A stretch of DNA of 19,782 bases. Source: JAJKIV01 sp036274195 (lineage in GTDB: Bacteria; Gemmatimonadota; Gemmatimonadetes; Gemmatimonadales; Gemmatimonadaceae). Position 1 is the stretch's first letter; every line of letters starts with the position of its first letter. Below the pieces are notes generated by a model that ran no database searches, was not told the DNA's origin, and saw only the letters and a program-made list of their open reading frames with translations. The position numbers and the translations under genes were made by a program. Shown here piece by piece: positions 6,447 through 14,616 of this stretch. The stretch is taken from the NCBI GenBank assembly GCA_036274195.1, contig DASUGD010000137.1:1-19782 (forward strand), written 5' to 3'.

Positions 6447-8686
6447 ACCGGATCGCGATCGAGCGCGACCCGGAGCTGACTCCGGTCCTTGGGTACGTCG
6501 AGCCGCTCGACGAGGAAGCGGCACGCACGCGTCAGCAGCGCCGGGTTCGTGCTCTTCAGGAGCAGGTGCCACCGCCAGCGGGCCTTCACGCGCTCGATCG
6601 GACACGGCGCGGGACCGATCACCGAGATCTCGCTCCCAAACGACGCGACGGCCCGTCGCAGCCGCTCCGACGCTCGCGACGCCAACCGCTGCGTCTCGTT
6701 CTCTCTCAGACCGGAGAACACGACGTTCGCCAGGCGCGTCACCGGCGGATACACCGGCTCGCGGCGGCCCTCCATCTCCTCCGCCACGAACCTCGTGTAG
6801 TCGTGCGCGACCGCGCATTGCACCGCATGATGGTTGGGAACGCGAGTCTGAATGAGCACCCGGCCGCCCTTCGGGCCGCGTCCTGCTCGGCCGGCCACCT
6901 GACTGAGAAGCTGGAAGCAGCGTTCCGATGACCGGAAATCCGGCAGGTTGATGCCGACGTCCGCGTCGATCACACCGACGAGCGTGACGTTCGGGAAGTC
7001 GAGCCCCTTCGCGATCATCTGGGTGCCTAACAGGATGTCGACCTCGCCACGGCCCACCCGGTCGAGAATGTCGGCATGCGCCCACTTCGCCGTCGTCGTA
7101 TCGACATCCATCCGCGCGACGCGCGCCGACGGATAGCGCTCCGCAAGCAGTCGCTCCACCTGCTGCGTCCCCAGTCCGCGGCGACGCAACGTGTCGCCCC
7201 CACAGCGGCGACAGCGCAACGCTGGCTCCTCCTTGTACAGGCAGTAGTGGCAGACGAGCCGCTCGGGCGTCCGGTGGTACGTGAGCGAGATGGTGCAGTT
7301 CGGGCACGTCGTCACGTCGCCGCACTGGTTGCACTGCACGAACGACGCGTACCCGCGCCGGTTGAGCAGGAGGATGCTCTGCTCGGATCGCGCGAGCCGG
7401 TCGGCCAGTGCGTGGGCGAGCGGCTCGCTCACCACCAGCGTGAACGGGTCCGGCGGCGCCTGTGACTCGCCCCTTGGCGGGCGCCGCATGTTGACGATCT
7501 CCACGCGCGGCAACTGCCCTCCCCCCACGCGTTCCGGCAACGACAGCCCTCGATACTTGCCCGCCGTCGTGTTGGTCCAGCTCTCGAGGCTCGGCGTCGC
7601 GCTGCCCAACACGACGACAGCCCCCTCGTTCCGTGCACGAACGATCGCGACCTCACGGGCGTGGTACCTCGGCGCCTCGGCCTGCTTGTAGCTCGACTCG
7701 TGCTCCTCATCGACGATGATGGCGCCGAGATTCGACAGCGGCGCGAAGATCGCCGACCGCGCGCCGACGGCTATGCGTTTCTCACCCCGGCGCAGCGCCA
7801 GCCACGCGTCGTATCGCTCCCCGTCGCTCAACGCCGAGTGGAGCACGGCGATCGCGTCGCCGAACACCTGTCGAAACCGATCGACCGTCTGTGGCGTCAG
7901 CGCGATCTCGGGCACGAGCACGATGGCAGTCTGGCCTCGCTCGCGGACGACGCGCTCCAGCAGCTCGATGTAGACGAGCGTCTTCCCGCTCCCCGTGATG
8001 CCATGGAGCAGGAACACTTCGCCCGGCGAACCGGCTGTCAGCGCATCGATCACGCCCTGCTGATCGGGCGTGGGGTGATGGCGTGGGCCCGGACTCGGCG
8101 GCCGCGACGCGAACGGATCACGCGCGACGACCTCGTCCTCCACGCGCACCAGGTTGCGCGCAACCAGGCCCTTGAGGACCGACGGGGAGAAGCTGAGCTG
8201 CTCGAGCAGGTGCTCGACCGCCGAGCGGCCACCTAACGATTCGAGCAGCTCGAACAGCGCGCGTTGCTGCTTCGTCCGCGCGAAGATGCGGTCGCGATGC
8301 ATGAGCGACGAGAGCTCGTTCGTGATGACGGCGACGCGGCGCGTCTTCTGCGACGGCGTGGGTGCCGCGGCACCGGTCAGCGCCGCCGGCAACGCGCACC
8401 GCAGAACCACGCCAAGCGGCGCGACGTAGTAGGACGCCATCCACCGACAGAGCTCGAGCATCGATGCGTCGATCGCCGGTTCGGCGTCAGGCACCTCGAG
8501 GATCGGCTTGTACTCGCGCGCGGTGTCGGGCGCCTGGCCAAAGCCGACGCAGATGCCGATCTCCTTCCGGTTGCGGAAGGGCACGACCACCCGCGCGCCC
8601 GGCACGACCGGGTTCGCGAGGCCGTCGGCGACCTGGTACGAGAAGGTGGTGAACAGCGGGAGCGGAAGCGCGACCTCCGCCAGCAC
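6434..8686 (-). CDS. priA: Primosomal protein N' (replication restart helicase PriA)
   Basis: PriA reloads the replicative helicase at stalled forks. From the GTG at 8686 the protein is 750 aa. It shows the N-terminal DNA-binding start LAEVALPLPLFTTFSYQV, Walker A GITGSGKT (229-236), Walker B DEEH (326-329), helicase motif GSATPS, and the eight zinc-binding cysteines (452, 455, 461, 464, 479, 482, 492, 495) followed by a helicase C domain (GTQMIAKG, QVAGRAGR). An in-frame ATG at 8713 would add nine residues and overlap the epimerase gene by 26 bp. I prefer GTG because it follows a G-rich Shine-Dalgarno one base past the upstream stop and matches the usual PriA N-terminus. It is the last gene of its operon. 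Confidence 0.95.
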   Translation of the reverse strand: MLAEVALPLPLFTTFSYQVADGLANPVVPGARVVVPFRNRKEIGICVGFGQAPDTAREYKPILEVPDAEPAIDASMLELCRWMASYYVAPLGVVLRCALPAALTGAAAPTPSQKTRRVAVITNELSSLMHRDRIFARTKQQRALFELLESLGGRSAVEHLLEQLSFSPSVLKGLVARNLVRVEDEVVARDPFASRPPSPGPRHHPTPDQQGVIDALTAGSPGEVFLLHGITGSGKTLVYIELLERVVRERGQTAIVLVPEIALTPQTVDRFRQVFGDAIAVLHSALSDGERYDAWLALRRGEKRIAVGARSAIFAPLSNLGAIIVDEEHESSYKQAEAPRYHAREVAIVRARNEGAVVVLGSATPSLESWTNTTAGKYRGLSLPERVGGGQLPRVEIVNMRRPPRGESQAPPDPFTLVVSEPLAHALADRLARSEQSILLLNRRGYASFVQCNQCGDVTTCPNCTISLTYHRTPERLVCHYCLYKEEPALRCRRCGGDTLRRRGLGTQQVERLLAERYPSARVARMDVDTTTAKWAHADILDRVGRGEVDILLGTQMIAKGLDFPNVTLVGVIDADVGINLPDFRSSERCFQLLSQVAGRAGRGPKGGRVLIQTRVPNHHAVQCAVAHDYTRFVAEEMEGRREPVYPPVTRLANVVFSGLRENETQRLASRASERLRRAVASFGSEISVIGPAPCPIERVKARWRWHLLLKSTNPALLTRACRFLVERLDVPKDRSQLRVALDRDPVSLL

Positions 8687-8687
8687 G

Positions 8688-9734
8688 TCACCCCCCGCTC
8701 GAGTTTCTCCCATCCCGAAGTGTAACGCCCAGGCCAGCGGTCTCCGGCAGTGTGATCACGCCGTTACGGATGGACGCGCCGGCGAATGGATCATCGGCCA
8801 GGAGCGCGGCACCATCGAGGTCCGCGTAGTCGAGCAGCGGCGCCAGATGCGCCGCGGCGGAGATGCCGAGGCTCGTCTCCACCATGCAGCCGGCCATCAC
8901 GGACATGTCGTGCGCACGCGCGGCCGCGACGATGCGGAGCGCTTCGCGCAGCCCTCCACACTTCGCGAGCTTGAGGTTCACGCCGTCCACGGCACCGGCC
9001 AACCGCGGCACGTCCAACGCCACGACGCACGACTCGTCGGCGATGATCGGCAGCGGTGATCGTTCGCGGACGAAGCGAAGTCCATCAATGTCATGCGCGG
9101 CAACCGGCTGCTCGACGATCTCCACGTCGTAGTCGAGCAGGATGTCGATCATGTGGAGCGCGTGCTTCGGCGTCCATGCGGCGTTCGCATCGACGCGGAG
9201 GATCTTCTCCGGCGCGGACGCCCGGACGCCGGCGATGGTGTCGGCGTCGCGCGGCCCACCCAGCTTCACCTTCAGCACGGGGTACGGCGCCGCGTCGTCC
9301 AGCGCGCGGCGGAGGCCGTCGTCGTCGGCGGTGATCGGAATCGTGAAGCTCGAAGGCGGCGCATCCGCTGGATCGAGGCCGAGCATGCGATACAGCGGCA
9401 CGCCGAGTCGTTTCGCGGCCAGATCGTGAAACGCGGCACTCACGGCGGATTTCGCGGACGCGTTGAAGCGGATCGTCTTGTTCATCTCCCGCTCCACCGC
9501 TTCGAGCGACCACCCGTTTGCACGCTCGACGACCCCTGTCAGTGCCCCGAGCGCCGCGATCACGGAATCGGTGGTCTCGCCATAGAAACGGTTGGGGGCC
9601 GCTTCCCCCCAACCTTCGGCGCCGTCGTGATCGATGACGCGAACCCAGACGCGACGCCACTCGCTCGCGCCGCCACGCGCGATCACGAACGGCGTTCGCG
9701 TATGGACCGCGATGGTCTCGTGCTCGAGCTTCAC
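8688..9734 (-). CDS. Dipeptide epimerase (enolase superfamily, L-Ala-D/L-Glu epimerase type)
   Basis: The 348-aa product has the muconate-lactonizing-subgroup catalytic set. KVK carries Lys155 and Lys157. Metal ligands are Asp182 (VDAN), Glu208 (VEQP) and Asp233 (ADES), and the second catalytic lysine is Lys257 (KLAKCGG). The DLDG motif near 305-308 is typical of dipeptide epimerases, which act in recycling of murein peptides or on other dipeptides. The exact substrate is not determined. Start is GTG at 9734; the frame is open further upstream, but that part overlaps the kinase gene and has no family similarity. It begins 19 bp after the kinase stop. No murein-peptide transporter or peptidase lies beside it. 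Confidence 0.9.
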   Translation of the reverse strand: MKLEHETIAVHTRTPFVIARGGASEWRRVWVRVIDHDGAEGWGEAAPNRFYGETTDSVIAALGALTGVVERANGWSLEAVEREMNKTIRFNASAKSAVSAAFHDLAAKRLGVPLYRMLGLDPADAPPSSFTIPITADDDGLRRALDDAAPYPVLKVKLGGPRDADTIAGVRASAPEKILRVDANAAWTPKHALHMIDILLDYDVEIVEQPVAAHDIDGLRFVRERSPLPIIADESCVVALDVPRLAGAVDGVNLKLAKCGGLREALRIVAAARAHDMSVMAGCMVETSLGISAAAHLAPLLDYADLDGAALLADDPFAGASIRNGVITLPETAGLGVTLRDGRNSSGG

Positions 9735-9753
9735 GTCGTTTCGGGTTCGCCGC

Positions 9754-10761
9754 TCACGCCGGCGTCGCGGCGCCGCCACCGCGCCGCGCGAACCAGGCCG
9801 AGCGCAGTCCGTCGGACGGGCCGAGCGACATGAGGTACGCCAGGAGTGCATCCGCCAGCGCCTGGCCGGTCTGGTAACGGGCGTCGGCCGGCTTGGCGAG
9901 ACAGCGCATGACGAGCGCCGACAGCTCCGCCGGGACGCGCGAGTCCACGGCATCAGGAGCCGCCGCCGTCTCGTGCACGTGTTTGTAGCCTACCGAGTAC
10001 GAGTCGGCTCCATCGAACGGCGGAAACCCGAGGAGCATCTCGTAGAGCATGACGCCGACCGCGTAGATGTCACTCCGGCCGTCGACCATCTTCCCCATCG
10101 CCTGCTCCGGCGACATGTAGTGCGGCGTTCCCATGGCGCGCCCAGTGCCCGTCAGGCGGCCGTGGAACCGCGCCGTCGCGATGCCGAAGTCCGTGATCAG
10201 CGCGTGCCCGTCCTCGTCGAACAGCACGTTGTCGGGCTTCACATCGCGATGCACGACACCCCGGCGATGCGCGTAGTCGAGCGCGGTCGCGATCTGGGCA
10301 CACACGGCGGCCGCGGGCCCGGCGGCGACCGTCCGCTCCTTCACGAGCACGTCCGCCAGCGACCCGCCCGCGAGGTACGGCATCACGATGAACACCGCTT
10401 CCGCCGCCTCGGCATAGTCGATGATCGTACAGATGTGCGGGTGAACGAGCTGGCTCGCCGCCTCGGCCTCGCGGCGGAATCGCTCGCGCATTTCCGCGTC
10501 GCGCGCGAGGTGGGCGTGCAGAACCTTGATCACGAGCGGTCGCTCGAGCAGCTGGTGCTCGGCGTAGTAGACGTTGGCCATGCCGCCACTCCCCAGCCGC
10601 CGGATCACGCGATACCGGCTCCCCGTTAGGCGCCGGAGCGCGGACAGCTCTTCGTCGGGGCGCTCGCGCGGGACATCGCTCAGCTCCGGAAGCTCCGCGG
10701 TGCAGCGCATGCACCGGACGGCGCGCGCACGATTCCAGGTACCGCAGTCAGGACAGAACAC
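9754..10761 (-). CDS. Hanks-type Ser/Thr protein kinase with N-terminal zinc ribbon
   Basis: The 335-aa soluble protein opens with a four-cysteine zinc ribbon (Cys3, Cys6, Cys17, Cys20: CPDCG and CMRC). A complete kinase domain follows: glycine loop GSGGMANV (57-64), ATP lysine Lys79 (VIKVL), HRDVKPDN (171-178), DFG (191-193) and SPE (217-219). All catalytic residues are present, so it should be active. It ends soon after the kinase fold, without a membrane segment or extracellular sensor domain such as PASTA, so input must come through the ribbon or a partner. Start is GTG with GGAG 8 bases upstream and lies 3 bp after the stop of the GvpL/F-like gene. Confidence 0.93.
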   Translation of the reverse strand: MFCPDCGTWNRARAVRCMRCTAELPELSDVPRERPDEELSALRRLTGSRYRVIRRLGSGGMANVYYAEHQLLERPLVIKVLHAHLARDAEMRERFRREAEAASQLVHPHICTIIDYAEAAEAVFIVMPYLAGGSLADVLVKERTVAAGPAAAVCAQIATALDYAHRRGVVHRDVKPDNVLFDEDGHALITDFGIATARFHGRLTGTGRAMGTPHYMSPEQAMGKMVDGRSDIYAVGVMLYEMLLGFPPFDGADSYSVGYKHVHETAAAPDAVDSRVPAELSALVMRCLAKPADARYQTGQALADALLAYLMSLGPSDGLRSAWFARRGGGAATPA

Positions 10762-10764
10762 GCG

Positions 10765-11409
10765 TCACGCTCCGAACTGCATGCGCACGAAGTCGTATGG
10801 CGGCCACGGGCCGGTACACTCGACGTGCATCTCGCGGAGCCGCTTCTGCTCCTCGCGCACGATATCGTTGAAGACGTCCCACCGCTCGCGCTCGACCAGG
10901 AACGAGGCACGTGCCGCGGGCCCGGCTTCGGCCGCGTGGTTGGTGACCATGACCGACGCCACCGCGTGCCGCCGCAGCAGGCGAAAGCTCTCGTCCGCCG
11001 CGGTATCCAGCAGGTCGGCGTCGATGGACATTGCCGTCGTGTTCTCGGGCTCATCGCCGTAGGAAACCACGACCCGCGCCATCGCCCGGTCAGCGACGAA
11101 CGTCACGGCCTCCAGCAGTGTGAAGTAGTGCAGCTCCAGCCATCGCATCAACGAATCGCGTGAGCGAAAGATGGACCCGAACGGTGCCGGCACGATCGTC
11201 TGACGGGCGAATGCCCCTTCGACGACCCGCCGGTACTCGGCGACGTGCTGCGGCGTGGCGGCGGGGGCGGCGTATGTCGCATCGGCCACGAGCGCACCCA
11301 GGTCACGGAAGGCCAGCACGTTCACGCCGCGCACGGGCGACGTCGCACCCGAGACATCGAGCGAGATGACTCCGTAGAGCTCGAGCGCGCGCGGTGGCGC
11401 GGAGGGCAC
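10765..11409 (-). CDS. GvpL/GvpF-like protein
   Basis: The 214-aa protein resembles gas-vesicle GvpL/GvpF proteins. It starts with LYGVISLDVS. It has the block IVPAPFGSIFRS (72-83), equivalent to the LPMRFGTVF region of the family, and ends with the signature CTGPWPPYDFV (198-208). GvpF/L proteins are accessory factors in gas-vesicle assembly. No gvpA or other gas-vesicle gene is in the window, so this is probably an orphan with another job. It is a soluble protein with no signal peptide. Its GTG start is one base after the methyltransferase stop, with AGGAG just upstream, so expression is tied to that gene. Family assignment is from motif recall. Confidence 0.75.
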   Translation of the reverse strand: MPSAPPRALELYGVISLDVSGATSPVRGVNVLAFRDLGALVADATYAAPAATPQHVAEYRRVVEGAFARQTIVPAPFGSIFRSRDSLMRWLELHYFTLLEAVTFVADRAMARVVVSYGDEPENTTAMSIDADLLDTAADESFRLLRRHAVASVMVTNHAAEAGPAARASFLVERERWDVFNDIVREEQKRLREMHVECTGPWPPYDFVRMQFGA

Positions 11410-11410
11410 G

Positions 11411-12223
11411 TCAGCTCTCCTGTCTGGCGTGAGGCCACTTCACTCCCTTCAGCAACTGAAATCCGAGCACGCGCTCGCGTGTCAGCTCCTTGAGCAGCGC
11501 ACGCTCGCGCGCGACCGCGCCCCGCGCCGCCTTCCATCCGAGCTGTCGCCACGCACGCCCGGCGATCTGCACCTTCTGCTGCCACGTCAACCCCGGTCCG
11601 TCGTCCGACTCGGCGGCTGCCTTCGCGCCCGCCTCGGTCCAGTCCTGCACCTGTATCTCCACGAGACCCGCCTCACGCATCATCTGCTTCCACTCGATCA
11701 GCAGGTGGGGACGAAGGCCGAGCCGCTCGATGAGCATCTCGCGAGCGGACTCGCTCATTTCGGAGCTCCAGGTCAACTGCAACAAGACGACTGGGCACAT
11801 CGGCTTGGTCACACGGGCCAGCTCCGCGACCGCGCGGGGGGCGTCGGCGGCCGACGACAGCAGAGGCTCGGCCAGCGCCGCGTCGAACACGTTGCTCTCG
11901 TGCGGCAGGTCGTCGAGCGCCGCGTGCTGGTACGAGAGCGGCAGTGGGGACTTGAGCTCGCGGGCGCGGGCCTCCGCCCGCTCGATGCGCTCTTCGCTGG
12001 GATCCACGCCCGTAACCGACGCACCCGTCTTGGTAGCCAGCCACTCGCTCGTCTCGCCTTCGCCCGCGCCCGACACGATGATCTCCTTGCCCGGCTGCGC
12101 TTCGACGAGTTCAGCCACCTCGCGATAGAGCTCTTCCCCCGTGGCGCGCCATCGCCCGAGAACCATCGTCTGGACGAGCCGCAATACGGCAGGGACCGGC
12201 GGCACGCGCGGCGGGGCTGACAT
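11411..12223 (-). CDS. Class I SAM-dependent methyltransferase
   Basis: The 270-aa product has a Rossmann methyltransferase core. Motif I is IIVSGAGEGETSEWLA (48-63), where the usual DxGxG acidic residue is replaced. VTGVDPSEERIERA (70-83) supplies the acidic ribose-binding Asp74. AALDDLPHESNVFDAALAEP corresponds to the region of motifs II/III. The substrate is unknown. The C-terminal tail is basic and helical. It is the first gene of the operon running to priA and its ATG follows a candidate -10 box very closely. The altered motif I may weaken SAM binding or mark a subfamily. Confidence 0.82.
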   Translation of the reverse strand: MSAPPRVPPVPAVLRLVQTMVLGRWRATGEELYREVAELVEAQPGKEIIVSGAGEGETSEWLATKTGASVTGVDPSEERIERAEARARELKSPLPLSYQHAALDDLPHESNVFDAALAEPLLSSAADAPRAVAELARVTKPMCPVVLLQLTWSSEMSESAREMLIERLGLRPHLLIEWKQMMREAGLVEIQVQDWTEAGAKAAAESDDGPGLTWQQKVQIAGRAWRQLGWKAARGAVARERALLKELTRERVLGFQLLKGVKWPHARQES

Positions 12224-12232
12224 GGCGGGGAA

Positions 12233-12238
12233 AGTATA
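12233..12238 (-). promoter_or_regulatory. Candidate -10 box for the methyltransferase-priA operon
   Basis: Read on the minus strand, TATACT ends nine bases before the ATG at 12223. Transcription would then start almost at the start codon, giving a leaderless or nearly leaderless mRNA; consistent with that, CCCCGCC before the ATG is not a Shine-Dalgarno. I cannot find a good -35 at 16-18 bp. Confidence 0.35.
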
Positions 12239-12256
12239 CGCGAGGGACCTGGGGGC

Positions 12257-12288
12257 GGGGAACGGCCGGGAAACGGGAAACGGAGAAC
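12257..12288. repeat. Degenerate 7-nt G-rich repeats (GGGAAAC type)
   Basis: Plus-strand units are GGGGAAC (12257), then GGCC, then GGGAAAC (12268), GGGAAAC (12275) and GGAGAAC (12282). They resemble the GGGAATC units at 15216-15243. They lie in the 174-bp gap between the two minus-strand operons. Confidence 0.6.
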
Positions 12289-12293
12289 CCTCA

Positions 12294-12355
12294 GGATGCG
12301 CTTCTCTCCAGAACCAGCATCCCGAAGGTTGTTGATCAGCCAGCGTCAGCCAGCA
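12294..12355. other. Intergenic inverted and tandem repeats after the HDAC-like gene
   Basis: GGATGC (12294-12299) and GCATCC (12317-12322) could form a weak stem downstream of the minus-strand operon, without a T-run. Next to it TCAGCCAGC is repeated at 12336 and 12346 (10-nt period). The role is unknown; the stem may help end transcription. Confidence 0.3.
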
Positions 12356-12397
12356 CCGAGCAGCGAGCCGCCAGCCGCCCTTCCTCTCCCTGATTCC

Positions 12398-13324
12398 TCA
12401 GACCAACGCTCCCATATGCGCGACCGCCGCCGCGGCCATCCGCTCCGGGGCGTAGCCCCCTTCCAGCGAGCTCACGACGCGACCGGCACACCACGCCTCC
12501 GCCCGGGCAACGAGGTCACGGGTCATTGTTGCAAAGTCCTCGATCTCCAGCGTAAAGCCGCCGAGCGGATCTCCGGCAAGAGAATCGAACCCTGCCGAAA
12601 CGAGAACGATCTCAGGAATCCACCCGTCGGTTGCGGCGTCGATCGCCCGGGTCCAGGCGTCGACGTACCGCGCTCGCGGCTGCGCGGCCGGCATCGGCAC
12701 GTTCCACACCGATTGGTGAGGACCGCGGTCCTCTGCAGCGCCGGTACCCGGATACCAGGGCCACTGGTGCATCGAGACGAACCGGATATCCGCCTCGCGC
12801 TCGACCAGCGCCTGTGTGCCGTTCCCGTGGTGAACATCCCAATCCACGATCAGGACGCGAGCAATGCCATGGCGCCGCCGTGCATAATGCGCCGCCAACG
12901 CCACGTTGCCGAAGAGACAAAACCCCATCCCGCGGGATGCGAGTGCGTGGTGACCGGGTGGCCGCACAGCACTGAAGCTGCGCACCGCGCGACCGTCGAA
13001 CGCCATGTCCACCCCGTCGAGGACGCAACCGGCTGCCGCCGTCGCCGCATCCCAGCTCCCTTCGCTGACCACGGTATCAGGATCGAGTCTGCCGCCCCCC
13101 GCCACCGCGATCTCGCGCACTCGCGTTATGTACGCCCGGTCGTGCACGAGCGCCAATTCGTCCGGTGTCGCGTGCCTGCCCTCGAGGTGCAGGAGCGCGT
13201 GAAACAGGTCGGGATCCTCGCGGAGCGCGCGAGGGATGGCCCGTAGGCGGCCGACGTGCTCCGGATGGCCCCAACCCGTGTCGTGGCGGCCACAGTCGGA
13301 ATGCGAGATGTAGGCAACGGTCAT
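12398..13324 (-). CDS. Histone-deacetylase-family zinc hydrolase (class II type)
   Basis: The 308-aa product has the full HDAC/acetylpolyamine amidohydrolase active site: HPE near 20-22, tandem His125-His126 in RPPGHHA, zinc ligands Asp163 and His165 in DWDVHHGNGT, Asp247 in SAGFDSLAGDP, and Tyr291 in LEGGYAP. Bacterial members deacetylate small amines such as polyamines, or acetyl-lysine proteins. The substrate here is unknown. The ATG at 13324 overlaps the upstream stop as ATGA, so translation is coupled to the GATase-like gene. The frame is open further upstream, but only inside that gene and without family similarity. It is the last gene of the moxR-led operon. Confidence 0.92.
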   Translation of the reverse strand: MTVAYISHSDCGRHDTGWGHPEHVGRLRAIPRALREDPDLFHALLHLEGRHATPDELALVHDRAYITRVREIAVAGGGRLDPDTVVSEGSWDAATAAAGCVLDGVDMAFDGRAVRSFSAVRPPGHHALASRGMGFCLFGNVALAAHYARRRHGIARVLIVDWDVHHGNGTQALVEREADIRFVSMHQWPWYPGTGAAEDRGPHQSVWNVPMPAAQPRARYVDAWTRAIDAATDGWIPEIVLVSAGFDSLAGDPLGGFTLEIEDFATMTRDLVARAEAWCAGRVVSSLEGGYAPERMAAAAVAHMGALV

Positions 13325-14616
13325 CGTGCACCTCGCACCCGACGCGAGGTCCACTCGGCAAAGAGGGACACGGCGATGAGCATGAAGAGCATCCAGGTGA
13401 TCCGCGTGTTGTCGGTCGGCGCCGCGGGCCGGGCCGGCATCGGCGTGGGCGACCCAAGCGCGTCGACCAGCGACGCGAGCGGCGTCTCGTCGATGGACGG
13501 CAGGCCGGACTCGCGCGGAACGAGTGGGGCATACGCCACTGCGGCGACGAGACGCGACCACCACGCACGGTGCGCCGCCGCGGACTCGTCACTCCCCGCC
13601 ATGTGCCAGCGCCATGTCTCGTCGTAGCCGACCTGCATAACGCGGCCTGCATCGAGACGGCGTGCGGCAATCATGGCCACGCCGCCGCGAGACTCGAGAA
13701 CCACCGCCTCCGCGCCCGGAGACGACACCGGAAACCCGCCGAGCCCGGTGCGTGGAGCTGAACCCGTGACCGCCCCAGCCACGCCCGCCACGCGCGCGCC
13801 CACCCGGCCGGGCGCGATCCCGGCGAAGGAGCCGCTGCGGGGCGCGTTACCGACGAGTATGACGCCCCCGCCCTGCCGTGCATAACGAGCGATCTCGTTC
13901 GACGACGCCGCCGCCGTGCTGTCGAGCACGATCACCGCGGCGTACCGAGCCGTGTCGATCCCGCCGAGTGGCCCTTGCGTGACGTCGATGCTGGGAGCGA
14001 CGCGAACACGAGACGCCACTCGCCAGCCACGTTCCTCGAGCGCCGCGATCGTGAACTTCGATTCCCACCCAGCGGTGCCAAGCACGAGCACGGGTCGAAG
14101 CACCACCGAGTCACGCGCGACCGAAGTGGCGGTGAACGTGGCTCCCGACGCGCGAACGGCGCCGGCAACCGTACCGAGCTCCAGCTCCCTGGCGCCACCA
14201 CGCGGGAGTGTGTCGATGGCGCCCGCGTCGTCGGCGACCGACACCGCCTCACCGCTCACCGAGGCGAGTCGAACGCGCGTCACACCGTTAGGCTCCACCG
14301 CCGGCTCTGCAACGACAGCCGCGGCGCCGAGGGGGCGCGAGGATGACCAGCGCACCGACCCACCGGCGCGTGCGAGGGCACGAAGCCAGTCGCGCGTGCG
14401 CGGATCGGGGGCCGCGTCCAGCACGACGCGCATCTCCGGTGCGGGCGCCACGGTCCACCGGGCAAGCGCACCCCGCAGGTCGCCACGAACGACATCCACG
14501 CCAGCCTCTCCTGGCGGCCGAATCGCGCGCCAGAGCAGCACCGCCATTGCCGTCATGGCGATCGCACGGAGCGCATGCTCCCCCGACCGACGAACCCGCT
14601 CAGCGCGTGAGAGCAT
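13321..14616 (-). CDS. Membrane-anchored GATase-like protein of the MoxR/Bat cluster
   Basis: The 431-aa product has an N-terminal hydrophobic segment (about 16-32) and a C-terminal one (about 407-421). The soluble part between them contains a glutamine-amidotransferase-like fold (about 172-335): VLVLGTAGWESKFTIAALEE, AAVIVLDSTAA, GGGVILVGN, RVMQVGYDETWRWHMAG. I see no Cys-His-Glu amidotransferase triad, so it is more likely structural or binding than catalytic. This layout is like the C-terminal half of large BatA-type membrane proteins. The chosen ATG overlaps the DUF4159 gene by 17 bp and has no strong Shine-Dalgarno; M21 is an alternative start that keeps the membrane segment in part. Confidence 0.72.
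   Translation of the reverse strand: MLSRAERVRRSGEHALRAIAMTAMAVLLWRAIRPPGEAGVDVVRGDLRGALARWTVAPAPEMRVVLDAAPDPRTRDWLRALARAGGSVRWSSSRPLGAAAVVAEPAVEPNGVTRVRLASVSGEAVSVADDAGAIDTLPRGGARELELGTVAGAVRASGATFTATSVARDSVVLRPVLVLGTAGWESKFTIAALEERGWRVASRVRVAPSIDVTQGPLGGIDTARYAAVIVLDSTAAASSNEIARYARQGGGVILVGNAPRSGSFAGIAPGRVGARVAGVAGAVTGSAPRTGLGGFPVSSPGAEAVVLESRGGVAMIAARRLDAGRVMQVGYDETWRWHMAGSDESAAAHRAWWSRLVAAVAYAPLVPRESGLPSIDETPLASLVDALGSPTPMPARPAAPTDNTRITWMLFMLIAVSLFAEWTSRRVRGAR

Noticed and set aside
6000..7334. 444-aa minus-strand ORF overlapping priA in another frame
   Set aside because: Out of frame with the zinc-cysteine and helicase motifs of PriA; no family features.
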